This document shows, one piece after another, positions 1 through 7,096 of a DNA stretch of 12,120 bases. The translations under genes and the position numbers were made by a program. How positions within the stretch are numbered: position 1 is the stretch's first letter; every line of letters begins with the position of its first letter. Under the pieces are notes generated by a model. The model saw only the letters and a list, made by a program, of their open reading frames with translations. It did not search any database and was not told the origin of the DNA. This stretch comes from Larix sibirica (taxonomy: Eukaryota > Streptophyta > Pinopsida > Pinales > Pinaceae): positions 2,057 through 14,176 of the forward strand of contig NWUY0300054388.1 in NCBI GenBank assembly GCA_004151065.3, read 5' to 3'.

Positions 1-1060
1 TCACATTTGCTCAGAAGCCAAGTCCAATCCTTTTTCACATACGACCCTAGTTTAATGCAGAAGCCTAAATAATTCAATCCAGTATCTAAATCAATCTAAG
101 TGTAACTGAAGCCCTCCAGATAGCTGTCAAGTGCTGATTTTTCTAGATCTTCAGAAGTAATGAATGACTTGTTATCATTTATTTTCATTCATGTAGCTAG
201 ATAGAAGATGGCCATAATTGAGAGTAGCTTGTCCTTATCCTGCAGGGATCCGTTACAAAAAATTAAGATGCCATCCACAAAAAAGATATATGAGAGCCAA
301 AAACTACCTCCTATGTTTAGACCTTTAAACTCTCCCAATTTCTTTGCTGACTCAAGAGCTTTGCTTAACCCATCCACTATAAGAAGAAAGAGCAGAGGAG
401 CCATTGGGCATCCTTTCCTAATTCCTCTCTCAAGTATGAAGAAATCCATGGCTGCACCATTGATTAAAATAGAGAAGGAGACAATGGTTATACCACACAT
501 AATCCATTTGATGAAAGAATGGCAAAAACCCAATTAAGTTAAAATCATTCTTAAGTAAGACCATTTGATTATGTCATAAGCTTTTGATAGATCTATGTTA
601 ATTACTATTGCTTTTAAAAGCTTAGCTCTTATCAAATGTAGTCCCTCTTGAACAAGGCCAATAGCATCGTGGATCTGCCTACCAAGTAAGAAACCAAATT
701 GTTCTTGGGAAATTCCTATTGATAGAAAATGCTTAATCCTTCTAGCAATTATCTTAGCAATAAGTTTATAAATAGAGTTGCATAAGGCAATGGACCAAAG
801 GTGATCAAATGATGAGGGAGCGCCAGATTTCAAGATCAAAGTAAGAAAGGTTGAGTTAAAAACAGCTAACATTTTACCATTCCTTATGGAGTCTTATGCA
901 ACTCTTAGCAGATCCGATTAAGGTATAAATAAACCAAGGTAGAATTCTACTGGGAAACCATCACCCTTAGGTCCAAGACATTGTCGACTCTGAAGGGCTT
1001 CTTCAATATCAGATAAAGATACTTTCTTCATTAACAACAAATTATGTTCCTCGTTAGCAA
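1..1060 (-). pseudogene. LINE reverse-transcriptase pseudogene
   Basis: One minus-strand reading frame carries the reverse-transcriptase homology from about 1060 down to 1, interrupted by in-frame stops at 918-920, 894-896, 534-536, 189-191 and 96-98. The motif A aspartate (codon 591-593, in IDLSKAYD) is kept. Motif C, normally F/Y-A-D-D, reads FVDG at 270-281, so the second catalytic aspartate is lost. A frameshift probably lies near 1040-1056, where the similarity moves to another frame toward 1236. The product would be inactive even without the stops. Indels are scarce compared with stops, so decay has been mainly by point mutation. A functional reverse transcriptase is excluded. Confidence 0.85.
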
Positions 1061-1236
1061 TAATGGGGTATAATTGGATAATTCTTACCATACCATTTCA
1101 GCTCGTAGAGTTTCAAATAAAACCAACGAAAATTTTGGATAAATTTCAATAAATGATAGTTATCCTCACTTTGAAAATTTGCTATCTCAAAATAAATGAA
1201 AGAATGAAACATATAATATGTAATAATTTGTAACAA
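1..1236 (-). mobile_element. Decayed plant LINE (L1-clade non-LTR retrotransposon), internal fragment
   Basis: Read on the minus strand, this stretch follows the order of a plant LINE ORF2 reverse transcriptase. A possible FYxKLYE-like segment lies within about 1054-1236. It is followed by the GPKGDGFPVEFY block (about 940-980), the ALCNSIYKLIAKIIARRIK block, EQFGFLLGRQIHDAI, the NIDLSKAYD motif A, RGIRKGCPMAPLLF motif B, a ruined motif C, and a distal LNYLGF...DWTWLL block near position 1. Endonuclease, RNase H and both element ends are absent: the element runs off the left edge of the window, and its upstream part fades near 1236. No target-site duplication or poly(A) tail is visible. It is inserted upstream of, and in opposite orientation to, the F-box gene. 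The family call is secure from motif order; the outer limit near 1236 is approximate. Confidence 0.85.
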
Positions 1237-1284
1237 GTTTTTATCTAAAAATAAATAAATTAATTAATATATACAAATGTTGAG
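1237..1284. other. AT-rich low-complexity stretch
   Basis: Runs of A/T with taaa and ttaa steps separate the LINE remnant from the GC-rich promoter block. Position 1261 (T) differs from its partner 5300 (A). That site lies only 36 bases from the left end of copy 2, so the difference could be a contig-end error rather than a real variant. Confidence 0.6.
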
Positions 1285-1285
1285 T

Positions 1286-1715
1286 GGGCCGGCACGGCAC
1301 ACTTGACCAAGGGCACCGACAGTGCTGGCAAACGAGATTAACGCGTGTGGGCCGTCAAACTAACGGCTTCGTCGCCTCAGCATTGCCACTATGGCGGCGG
1401 CGGCTCTAATTTATCAGAACCGATCAAATTTGGCAGCTCCAACTGGAGCTTGCGATGGTAGTAGGTATCACGGCAGTGGCATGTGCCAATCTGACGGTGG
1501 CAGTTCTGATTCGTCAGCGTTGATAAAGTTAGATGAAACCTGCCCACGTGTCCGCGCCGCGCGCGTGATGAACGGGACCGGGTCACGCACGTTGACGGCT
1601 CAGATTTGGTTGGATTCGAAAATGGAGATCAATCAATCCATCCACGGTCCACCCGTGACCCGTGATATTATTCCAAGAGATCCGTTACAGCGCTTAGCTT
1701 TACCTTTGTGTTTGG
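1286..1715 (+). promoter_or_regulatory. CpG-rich block upstream of the F-box gene, probable distal promoter (copy 1)
   Basis: This stretch is clearly richer in G+C and in CpG than either flank, with clusters such as cgcgccgcgcgcg near 1553-1565, and lies about 1.3 kb upstream of the F-box ORF. It includes an ABRE-type G-box (1545-1552), several TTGAC cores and a CCGACA hexamer at 1316-1321 (TGTCGG on the minus strand, an ARF-site hexamer that also occurs by chance). An open frame of 109 codons starts at 1391 with atggcggcggcg, a good plant start context, but its product resembles nothing I know. A promoter role is inferred from composition and position. Copy 2 lies at 5325-5754. Confidence 0.4.
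1545..1552 (+). promoter_or_regulatory. G-box / ABRE-like element CACGTGTC (copy 1)
   Basis: The palindromic core CACGTG followed by TC matches the plant ABRE/G-box bound by bZIP and bHLH factors. It lies inside the CpG-rich block, which makes it more credible than an isolated hit, but binding is not shown. The copy 2 equivalent is 5584-5591. Confidence 0.4.
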
Positions 1716-2143
1716 TGTAAATTATGGTGTGGCATGAAATTACTGGAACTCAGGCGTGAAAATGCGCTAGAGAAGCGAAACCGTTTGAATATATCCGTTG
1801 GAAAGCTCCCAGACGTTGGCGTTTTAGGTAGGGCTGTGCATTTTTGGCTTATGAAAAGACTCTTTTTACTTTATTTTATTGAAAAGTTTTGGATAATTAA
1901 CCTATAATGGAGGAACACCGAAGATTCGTGGATAATTTAGTATATTGCAGTAGGCATCGTTTGAAGAATGGAAGCTCGGAATGGCAAAAATTATCCGTTT
2001 GCGCGTGTCGTGCGGAAGGAGCGACAGACGTCGATCGTTGAATGAAAGGTGCATTTTCTTGAATTTTTGTGTTTACTGGATAAATAATTTTATTTAAGGT
2101 TCGTGATTTGGACTTTGAGTGCATTTATGCGATGACGAGGATC

Positions 2144-2149
2144 CACGTG
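2144..2149 (+). promoter_or_regulatory. Second G-box core CACGTG (copy 1)
   Basis: A perfect CACGTG overlaps the start of the 43-bp tandem repeat and lies about 140 bp upstream of the TATA box, a usual distance for a proximal plant element. The second repeat unit has a different base upstream and lacks the core. The copy 2 equivalent is 6183-6188. Confidence 0.4.
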
Positions 2150-2229
2150 AACAAATAACGAGAGAAACGAGAAGTTTTTCGGATTTTCGGTGAACAAATA
2201 ACGAGAGAAACGAGAAACGAGAAGTTTTT
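2147..2229 (+). repeat. Imperfect tandem repeat, period 43 bp (copy 1)
   Basis: Unit 1 (2147-2179) begins gtgaacaaataacgagag and ends in gaagttttt. Unit 2 (2190-2229) is the same except for a 7-bp internal expansion that duplicates an aacgaga step. The units sit between the G-box at 2144 and the TATA box at 2291, so they probably form part of the proximal promoter. The same structure occurs at 6186-6268 in copy 2. Confidence 0.85.
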
Positions 2230-2290
2230 TGCCCCTAAGATGTCCATTTGTGGAAGACAAGCTGACTGATCGGCTACTCGGCGTTCTTTT

Positions 2291-2297
2291 TATAAAG
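2291..2297 (+). promoter_or_regulatory. Candidate TATA box of the F-box gene (copy 1)
   Basis: TATAAAG preceded by a T-run is a good plant TATA match. It would place transcription start around 2320-2330, giving a leader of about 740 bases before the first in-frame ATG at 3058. A leader intron is possible but I could not define convincing splice sites. The copy 2 equivalent is 6330-6336. Without transcript data this is only the best-looking candidate. Confidence 0.45.
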
Positions 2298-2370
2298 TAA
2301 AGATTGTCTGCACTCTGCAGGAGTCTGAGAGAAAGCGGAGATTCCTGAAGAATTCCTCGTTGGAGCAAAA

Positions 2371-2415
2371 ATGCAAAGCAAATTAATGCTTTCAGCAATT
2401 TTTCATGCATTTTGA
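2371..2415 (+). CDS. Upstream ORF 1 in the F-box leader, 14 codons (copy 1)
   Basis: An ATG after a run of A (context aaaaATGc) opens a 14-codon frame ending in TGA at 2413-2415, with a second ATG in frame at 2386. If transcription starts near the TATA box at 2291, this is the first start codon a scanning ribosome meets. It could lower translation of the F-box protein. No peptide conservation is known to me. The copy 2 equivalent is 6410-6454. Confidence 0.25.
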   Translation: MQSKLMLSAIFHAF

Positions 2416-2483
2416 GGCGAAAAGTCGCTAAGGATCATCTACTGCTTAGATCCGAAGCCAGGGATTATTCCGTAAAATATTTA

Positions 2484-2778
2484 GGGGATTCAGAGTGTTC
2501 CGAGCAAAACATCAAGAAAATTATTCCGGCTGAAAAATTGCGGCAAAGAAAGTATAATCCGTTCCGTTCACTAAAGTGAGTTAATCGCGCACTTTTTTGA
2601 CGGGCAGAAAAATTGCGGCAAAGAAAGTATAATCCGTTCACTAAAGTGAGTTAATTGCGCACTTTTTTGACGGTAGGGGATTCTTTAGTTAAAAAAGTTG
2701 GGGATTCTTGAATTGTTCCGGAGTAATCCTTTTTGCTTTCAGTAAAGCGAGTTCACCGAGTACTATTTTGACGCAGAA
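2484..2778 (+). repeat. Composite degenerate tandem repeats in the F-box leader (copy 1)
   Basis: Two long units, 2532-2603 and 2607-2673, share gaaaaattgcggcaaagaaa at the start, cactaaagtgagttaat in the middle and gcgcacttttttgacgg at the end. Unit 1 has an extra gttcc. A third, degraded unit keeps only the second half, at 2738-2778 (cagtaaagcgag ... ttttgacgcagaa). A second motif, ggggattc followed at varying distance by a gttccg-type sequence, is interleaved at 2484, 2676 and 2700. The array lies between the TATA box and the ATG, so it may be transcribed. It matches no element I recognise. The copy 2 equivalent is 6523-6817. Confidence 0.8.
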
Positions 2779-2845
2779 TATCCTGCAAAAGCTTACCGGA
2801 TAAAGAAGAAGAAGTTTCTTGGATTCCTTAGCTGCGAAGCAAGCG

Positions 2846-2896
2846 ATGGGCGTTCCGATCTTTCTTTCGTTGTCAGAACTTTGGCTGGCCGATTAA
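2846..2896 (+). CDS. Upstream ORF 2 in the F-box leader, 16 codons (copy 1)
   Basis: ATG at 2846 has G at -3 implied by aagcgATGG and G at +4, a better context than the main start. It opens a 16-codon frame (MGVPIFLSLSELWLAD) ending at TAA 2894-2896, about 160 bases before the F-box ORF. It could affect initiation downstream. The peptide is not recognised. The copy 2 equivalent is 6885-6935. Confidence 0.25.
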   Translation: MGVPIFLSLSELWLAD

Positions 2897-3057
2897 ATTT
2901 TGAGCTTTGAAACGAAGCAACCGTACCTGCTACTAGATATCAAGCGGGAAAAACATAAGATCAGCATCGTGAGTCTCTGTACCGGCGTTCTTTAAGTTGA
3001 ATCCAGTATCTTTAATCTTTAAAGGTTTTAGCCAACAGTTCCCTAAATTTCGCGGCG

Positions 3058-4197
3058 ATGCATCTCGAATTAGCTCACGAGCACGGTCGGCAGCCACAGC
3101 ACCAGTGCAGAACCTCGCGCAGGGTTGCCGTTTCGGCGTGCTCGTCTCAGATGCCATCCATTGATCACCTGGATCGAATCCCGGACTCCCTGCTGCTACT
3201 CATTTTCAACAAAGTAGCTGACATAAAGGTTTTAGGCCGATGCTGCGCCGTCTCGAAGCGCTTCAATTCCCTGGTACCGCAGGTGGAGAATGTCGTAGTA
3301 AAGGTGGACTGCGTGATTTCTGGTGAAGACGGCGGCCTTAACGCCAAAGGTAAGGGCATTTTCAGCCACCTGGTTAGGTTAATGATAGGAAGCATTGTGA
3401 AGCCCCTGCAAGCTTTACAGCATTTTATAGGCCCTAGGAAGGCTGTTTTAGCCGAAGTTTCCCATCACTCCCCCGCGGAGGTCTTGAAAAATTTCAAGGA
3501 AATTCAGCATCTCAGAATTGAGCTTCCTGGCGGTGAGCTCGGCGTCGAGGATGGAGTTCAGTTGAAATGGAAGGCGGAATTTGGGAGTACCTTGGAGAGC
3601 TGTGTGATTTTTGGGGCTGCTTCAGTCCTGAATAAGGGTTTGAAAACTGGTTCGAGAAGAAAAACACAGTTAGTTCCCGATGATGAGTCTGAAGGTCTGG
3701 AAGGATTACAGGACGATAGTGGCAACATCCCCGAGTCATTTTACATAAGCGGCTGGCTGAAATTGAGAGTCGTTTGGACCATAAGCTCCCTGATTGCGGC
3801 TTCGGCACGTCATTACTTACTGAAAGAGATTATTCATGACCATCCCACTCTTCAGAGCTTGGTTCTGTCCGATGCAGACGGACAGGGTACTCTGTGTATG
3901 GGAAGGGAACAGCTCTGTGAGTTTCGGGATAAACCTCTGGCTGCTTCGCCATCCTCGAATAGAACACAAGTCCCGGCCCTTAATATGAAATTACGGTATG
4001 CGCCGACCCTGGAGCTTTCTGGTGGCACTGTGATGCAGGGTGCAACGCTTGTTACCATCAGACCGAGTGATCAGACGACCGCGGCGAAGAAGGAGAGTGA
4101 GGGTTCCATTGTGGGGGCTTTTGAAGATCCATACAGCGCAGCTGCCAAAATCCTGGCGAGGAGGAGGACTTATCTTCTTGAAATGAATTCATTCTAG
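3058..4197 (+). CDS. F-box protein, AUF1 / At5g46170-like family (copy 1)
   Basis: The open frame codes for 379 residues without an intron. An F-box lies at residues about 35-75, with core IPDSLLLLIFNKVADIKVLG and then RCCAVSKRFNSLVPQ. The middle has an EIQHLRIELPGGE strand and a WLKLRVVWTISSLIAASARH segment. The tail is a typical family ending, ARRRTYLLEMNSF. Members of this plant family are small F-box proteins without Kelch or LRR repeats. By family knowledge they bind SKP1-like ASK proteins through the F-box and serve as substrate receptors of SCF ubiquitin ligases; some are auxin-induced. The substrate is unknown here. The family usually begins just before the F-box, so the internal ATG at 3151 (348 residues) may be the true start. 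The ATG at 3058 has the better -3 base (G against C), and its 31 extra residues resemble nothing known. The gene is intact, with TAG at 4195-4197. Confidence 0.9.
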   Translation: MHLELAHEHGRQPQHQCRTSRRVAVSACSSQMPSIDHLDRIPDSLLLLIFNKVADIKVLGRCCAVSKRFNSLVPQVENVVVKVDCVISGEDGGLNAKGKGIFSHLVRLMIGSIVKPLQALQHFIGPRKAVLAEVSHHSPAEVLKNFKEIQHLRIELPGGELGVEDGVQLKWKAEFGSTLESCVIFGAASVLNKGLKTGSRRKTQLVPDDESEGLEGLQDDSGNIPESFYISGWLKLRVVWTISSLIAASARHYLLKEIIHDHPTLQSLVLSDADGQGTLCMGREQLCEFRDKPLAASPSSNRTQVPALNMKLRYAPTLELSGGTVMQGATLVTIRPSDQTTAAKKESEGSIVGAFEDPYSAAAKILARRRTYLLEMNSF

Positions 4198-5263
4198 TTG
4201 GGCGAGGACTTTTGCAGGAGCTGCATTGACACCAATTGGAATCCATATCTTCCTTGGACTGCTAGCAGAACTTTCGTTTGATTGGATGGCTGAAGCAGAT
4301 CAACTGTCCAGGGAAAAGTCGTCAAGATGGAACAACGGAGCATGGTTTGATGGATGGAAGATGAGGTAGATGCCGATCTTGACTTTCTTTCTAGGGTATT
4401 TGTAAGATGCCTGCCTTTATTTCCACGAAATCGTTTCATCCAGTGTGTTCTCAAGCTGCTAATTAGGTTTTGTAGCAAATTCTCATGGAGTCTCTGGGTA
4501 TTAGTCTGAATATTGCAGTTCAGGTGTTTTCCTGGACTGAATGAAAATTTGCAGTAAATGTCCAGAAATGACTAGTAATGTACAGTAGTTCCCAGGGAAT
4601 CCTGAAATGTTATGTTTTTTATACTCTTCTCTTTTCTTTCCCTCGAAGGAATCTCCAATGAAGCAATGTTCCGTTGTAATCGCAGTGTGGTTTGTGTCAT
4701 TGAAGCTGATTCAAGTTATAATTGTTAAGATTCCAAAAAAATCTATGGATCTCAAGCAAATGAAATGAGGAGTTATATTCCATTGAGCCTGCTTTTGATT
4801 CCTTTTCCTTGAAATTGATTTCTTAGATCTGTTAAGTCTGTAGCATTCATAGGAATGACCTTTTTTTGTTTCAATATTTTTCTAGGTAAAAGTTGATTTC
4901 CACCTTGGATCAATTGCTGATCTGCACTCTATCGTTCCCTTATCAACTGCTTTCTTTTTCATGTATTTGTTATTTGTATGCAGCCTTCGATTGTGGAAGT
5001 TGGGCACAGCTATTTTAAAATTACCATATTGCTATTTAATTTAGCTTTAAGCTGGGATCTGAGGACTTACATTTGGATCCTTGAAAAACTATCCTTCAAA
5101 CCATTAGTCTGAATTCTCATATTTTTGAGAGCTGGTGATCCAATGAAAGATGAAAGAAAGTGCTGACAGAAAAGGGGTAAAACAAATCTTATCCGAAAAA
5201 TACTCAGCTCCTATCTTTTGGAGTTTTTCCAGCACCCTCACAGCATGGAGTAGTGTAACCAGA
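4198..5263 (+). other. 3' flank of the F-box gene, probable 3' UTR then intergenic (copy 1)
   Basis: No coding potential is seen after the TAG. I see no AATAAA close to the stop. An AATGAA variant at 4540-4545 is a possible polyadenylation signal, giving a 3' UTR of about 350-400 bases. Five of the seven copy differences fall at 4415-4562. A pyrimidine-rich tract ending in tgtatgcag near 4982 resembles a splice acceptor, but no partner donor is evident. The rest, to the n, is AT-rich and featureless. The copy 2 equivalent is 8237-9302. Confidence 0.5.
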
Positions 5264-5264
5264 N
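5264..5264. other. Single undetermined base: probable contig join
   Basis: This is the only n I see in the window, and it sits exactly between the two 4038-bp copies. Some scaffolding programs place one n between contigs whose estimated gap is zero or negative but which were not merged. The sequence here fits that convention. That it marks a join is an inference from position, not something the base itself shows. Confidence 0.85.
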
Positions 5265-5324
5265 ATTTGTAACAAGTTTTTATCTAAAAATAAATAAATA
5301 AATTAATATATACAAATGTTGAGT

Positions 5325-5754
5325 GGGCCGGCACGGCACACTTGACCAAGGGCACCGACAGTGCTGGCAAACGAGATTAACGCGTGTGGGCCGTCAAACT
5401 AACGGCTTCGTCGCCTCAGCATTGCCACTATGGCGGCGGCGGCTCTAATTTATCAGAACCGATCAAATTTGGCAGCTCCAACTGGAGCTTGCGATGGTAG
5501 TAGGTATCACGGCAGTGGCATGTGCCAATCTGACGGTGGCAGTTCTGATTCGTCAGCGTTGATAAAGTTAGATGAAACCTGCCCACGTGTCCGCGCCGCG
5601 CGCGTGATGAACGGGACCGGGTCACGCACGTTGACGGCTCAGATTTGGTTGGATTCGAAAATGGAGATCAATCAATCCATCCACGGTCCACCCGTGACCC
5701 GTGATATTATTCCAAGAGATCCGTTACAGCGCTTAGCTTTACCTTTGTGTTTGG
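5325..5754 (+). promoter_or_regulatory. CpG-rich block, probable distal promoter (copy 2)
   Basis: Identical to 1286-1715, including the G-box/ABRE-like site at 5584-5591 and the unassigned 109-codon frame at 5430-5759. It probably represents the same locus assembled twice. Confidence 0.4.
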
Positions 5755-6185
5755 TGTAAATTATGGTGTGGCATGAAATTACTGGAACTCAGGCGTGAAA
5801 ATGCGCTAGAGAAGCGAAACCGTTTGAATATATCCGTTGGAAAGCTCCCAGACGTTGGCGTTTTAGGTAGGGCTGTGCATTTTTGGCTTATGAAAAGACT
5901 CTTTTTACTTTATTTTATTGAAAAGTTTTGGATAATTAACCTATAATGGAGGAACACCGAAGATTCGTGGATAATTTAGTATATTGCAGTAGGCATCGTT
6001 TGAAGAATGGAAGCTCGGAATGGCAAAAATTATCCGTTTGCGCGTGTCGTGCGGAAGGAGCGACAGACGTCGATCGTTGAATGAAAGGTGCATTTTCTTG
6101 AATTTTTGTGTTTACTGGATAAATAATTTTATTTAAGGTTCGTGATTTGGACTTTGAGTGCATTTATGCGATGACGAGGATCCAC

Positions 6186-6268
6186 GTGAACAAATAACGA
6201 GAGAAACGAGAAGTTTTTCGGATTTTCGGTGAACAAATAACGAGAGAAACGAGAAACGAGAAGTTTTT
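6186..6268 (+). repeat. 43-bp-period tandem repeat (copy 2)
   Basis: Identical to 2147-2229, with units at 6186-6218 and 6229-6268 and the CACGTG core at 6183-6188 overlapping the first. Confidence 0.85.
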
Positions 6269-6329
6269 TGCCCCTAAGATGTCCATTTGTGGAAGACAAG
6301 CTGACTGATCGGCTACTCGGCGTTCTTTT

Positions 6330-6336
6330 TATAAAG
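6330..6336 (+). promoter_or_regulatory. Candidate TATA box (copy 2)
   Basis: TATAAAG, identical in sequence and surroundings to 2291-2297. The two downstream upstream-ORFs are also preserved, at 6410-6454 and 6885-6935. Confidence 0.45.
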
Positions 6337-6522
6337 TAAAGATTGTCTGCACTCTGCAGGAGTCTGAGAGAAAGCGGAGATTCCTGAAGAATTCCTCGTT
6401 GGAGCAAAAATGCAAAGCAAATTAATGCTTTCAGCAATTTTTCATGCATTTTGAGGCGAAAAGTCGCTAAGGATCATCTACTGCTTAGATCCGAAGCCAG
6501 GGATTATTCCGTAAAATATTTA

Positions 6523-6817
6523 GGGGATTCAGAGTGTTCCGAGCAAAACATCAAGAAAATTATTCCGGCTGAAAAATTGCGGCAAAGAAAGTATAATCCG
6601 TTCCGTTCACTAAAGTGAGTTAATCGCGCACTTTTTTGACGGGCAGAAAAATTGCGGCAAAGAAAGTATAATCCGTTCACTAAAGTGAGTTAATTGCGCA
6701 CTTTTTTGACGGTAGGGGATTCTTTAGTTAAAAAAGTTGGGGATTCTTGAATTGTTCCGGAGTAATCCTTTTTGCTTTCAGTAAAGCGAGTTCACCGAGT
6801 ACTATTTTGACGCAGAA
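6523..6817 (+). repeat. Composite leader repeats (copy 2)
   Basis: Same array as 2484-2778. Long units lie at 6571-6642 and 6646-6712, with the degraded third unit at 6777-6817. No difference from copy 1 was seen, although tandem arrays usually diverge fastest. This favours a single locus read twice. Confidence 0.8.
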
Positions 6818-7096
6818 TATCCTGCAAAAGCTTACCGGATAAAGAAGAAGAAGTTTCTTGGATTCCTTAGCTGCGAAGCAAGCGATGGGCGTTCCGATCT
6901 TTCTTTCGTTGTCAGAACTTTGGCTGGCCGATTAAATTTTGAGCTTTGAAACGAAGCAACCGTACCTGCTACTAGATATCAAGCGGGAAAAACATAAGAT
7001 CAGCATCGTGAGTCTCTGTACCGGCGTTCTTTAAGTTGAATCCAGTATCTTTAATCTTTAAAGGTTTTAGCCAACAGTTCCCTAAATTTCGCGGCG

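Larger units (their letters stand above)
1226..5263 (+). repeat. Copy 1 of a 4038-bp near-identical direct repeat
   Basis: This block reappears at 5265-9302 at a constant offset of 4039, with no indel. By eye the copies differ at seven sites (copy 1 / copy 2): 1261 T / 5300 A; 4137 C / 8176 G; 4415 C / 8454 T; 4456 C / 8495 T; 4539 G / 8578 A; 4549 T / 8588 A; 4562 C / 8601 T. It contains the promoter region, leader, F-box gene and 3' flank. Its right end is the base immediately before the single n. Identity is about 99.8%. Confidence 0.98.

Noticed and set aside
208-537. Plus-strand 109-codon frame
   Set aside because: It is the antisense of the LINE reverse-transcriptase motifs, which explain this stretch on the minus strand.
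1391-1720. 109-codon plus-strand frame as a confident gene (also at 5430-5759)
   Set aside because: The start context is good, but the peptide matches no family I know, it lies in CpG-rich promoter-like DNA where stops are rarer, and a minus-strand frame covers the same bases. Kept only as a note under the promoter block.
2090-2410. Minus-strand frame of 106 codons as a gene (also at 6129-6449)
   Set aside because: It runs antisense through the 43-bp repeat and TATA region, overlaps another minus-strand frame, and shows no recognisable domain.
2566-2596. Resemblance of tcactaaag and gtgagttaattgcgc to phage T3 promoter or lac-region vector sequence
   Set aside because: The match is only a short core, is surrounded by repeat units with substitutions, and flanking vector sequence is missing. 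Chance similarity is the better explanation.
3165-4478. Several minus-strand frames across the F-box gene and just past its stop
   Set aside because: They are antisense shadows of the F-box coding region or run into its 3' flank; their peptides are low-complexity and unfamiliar.
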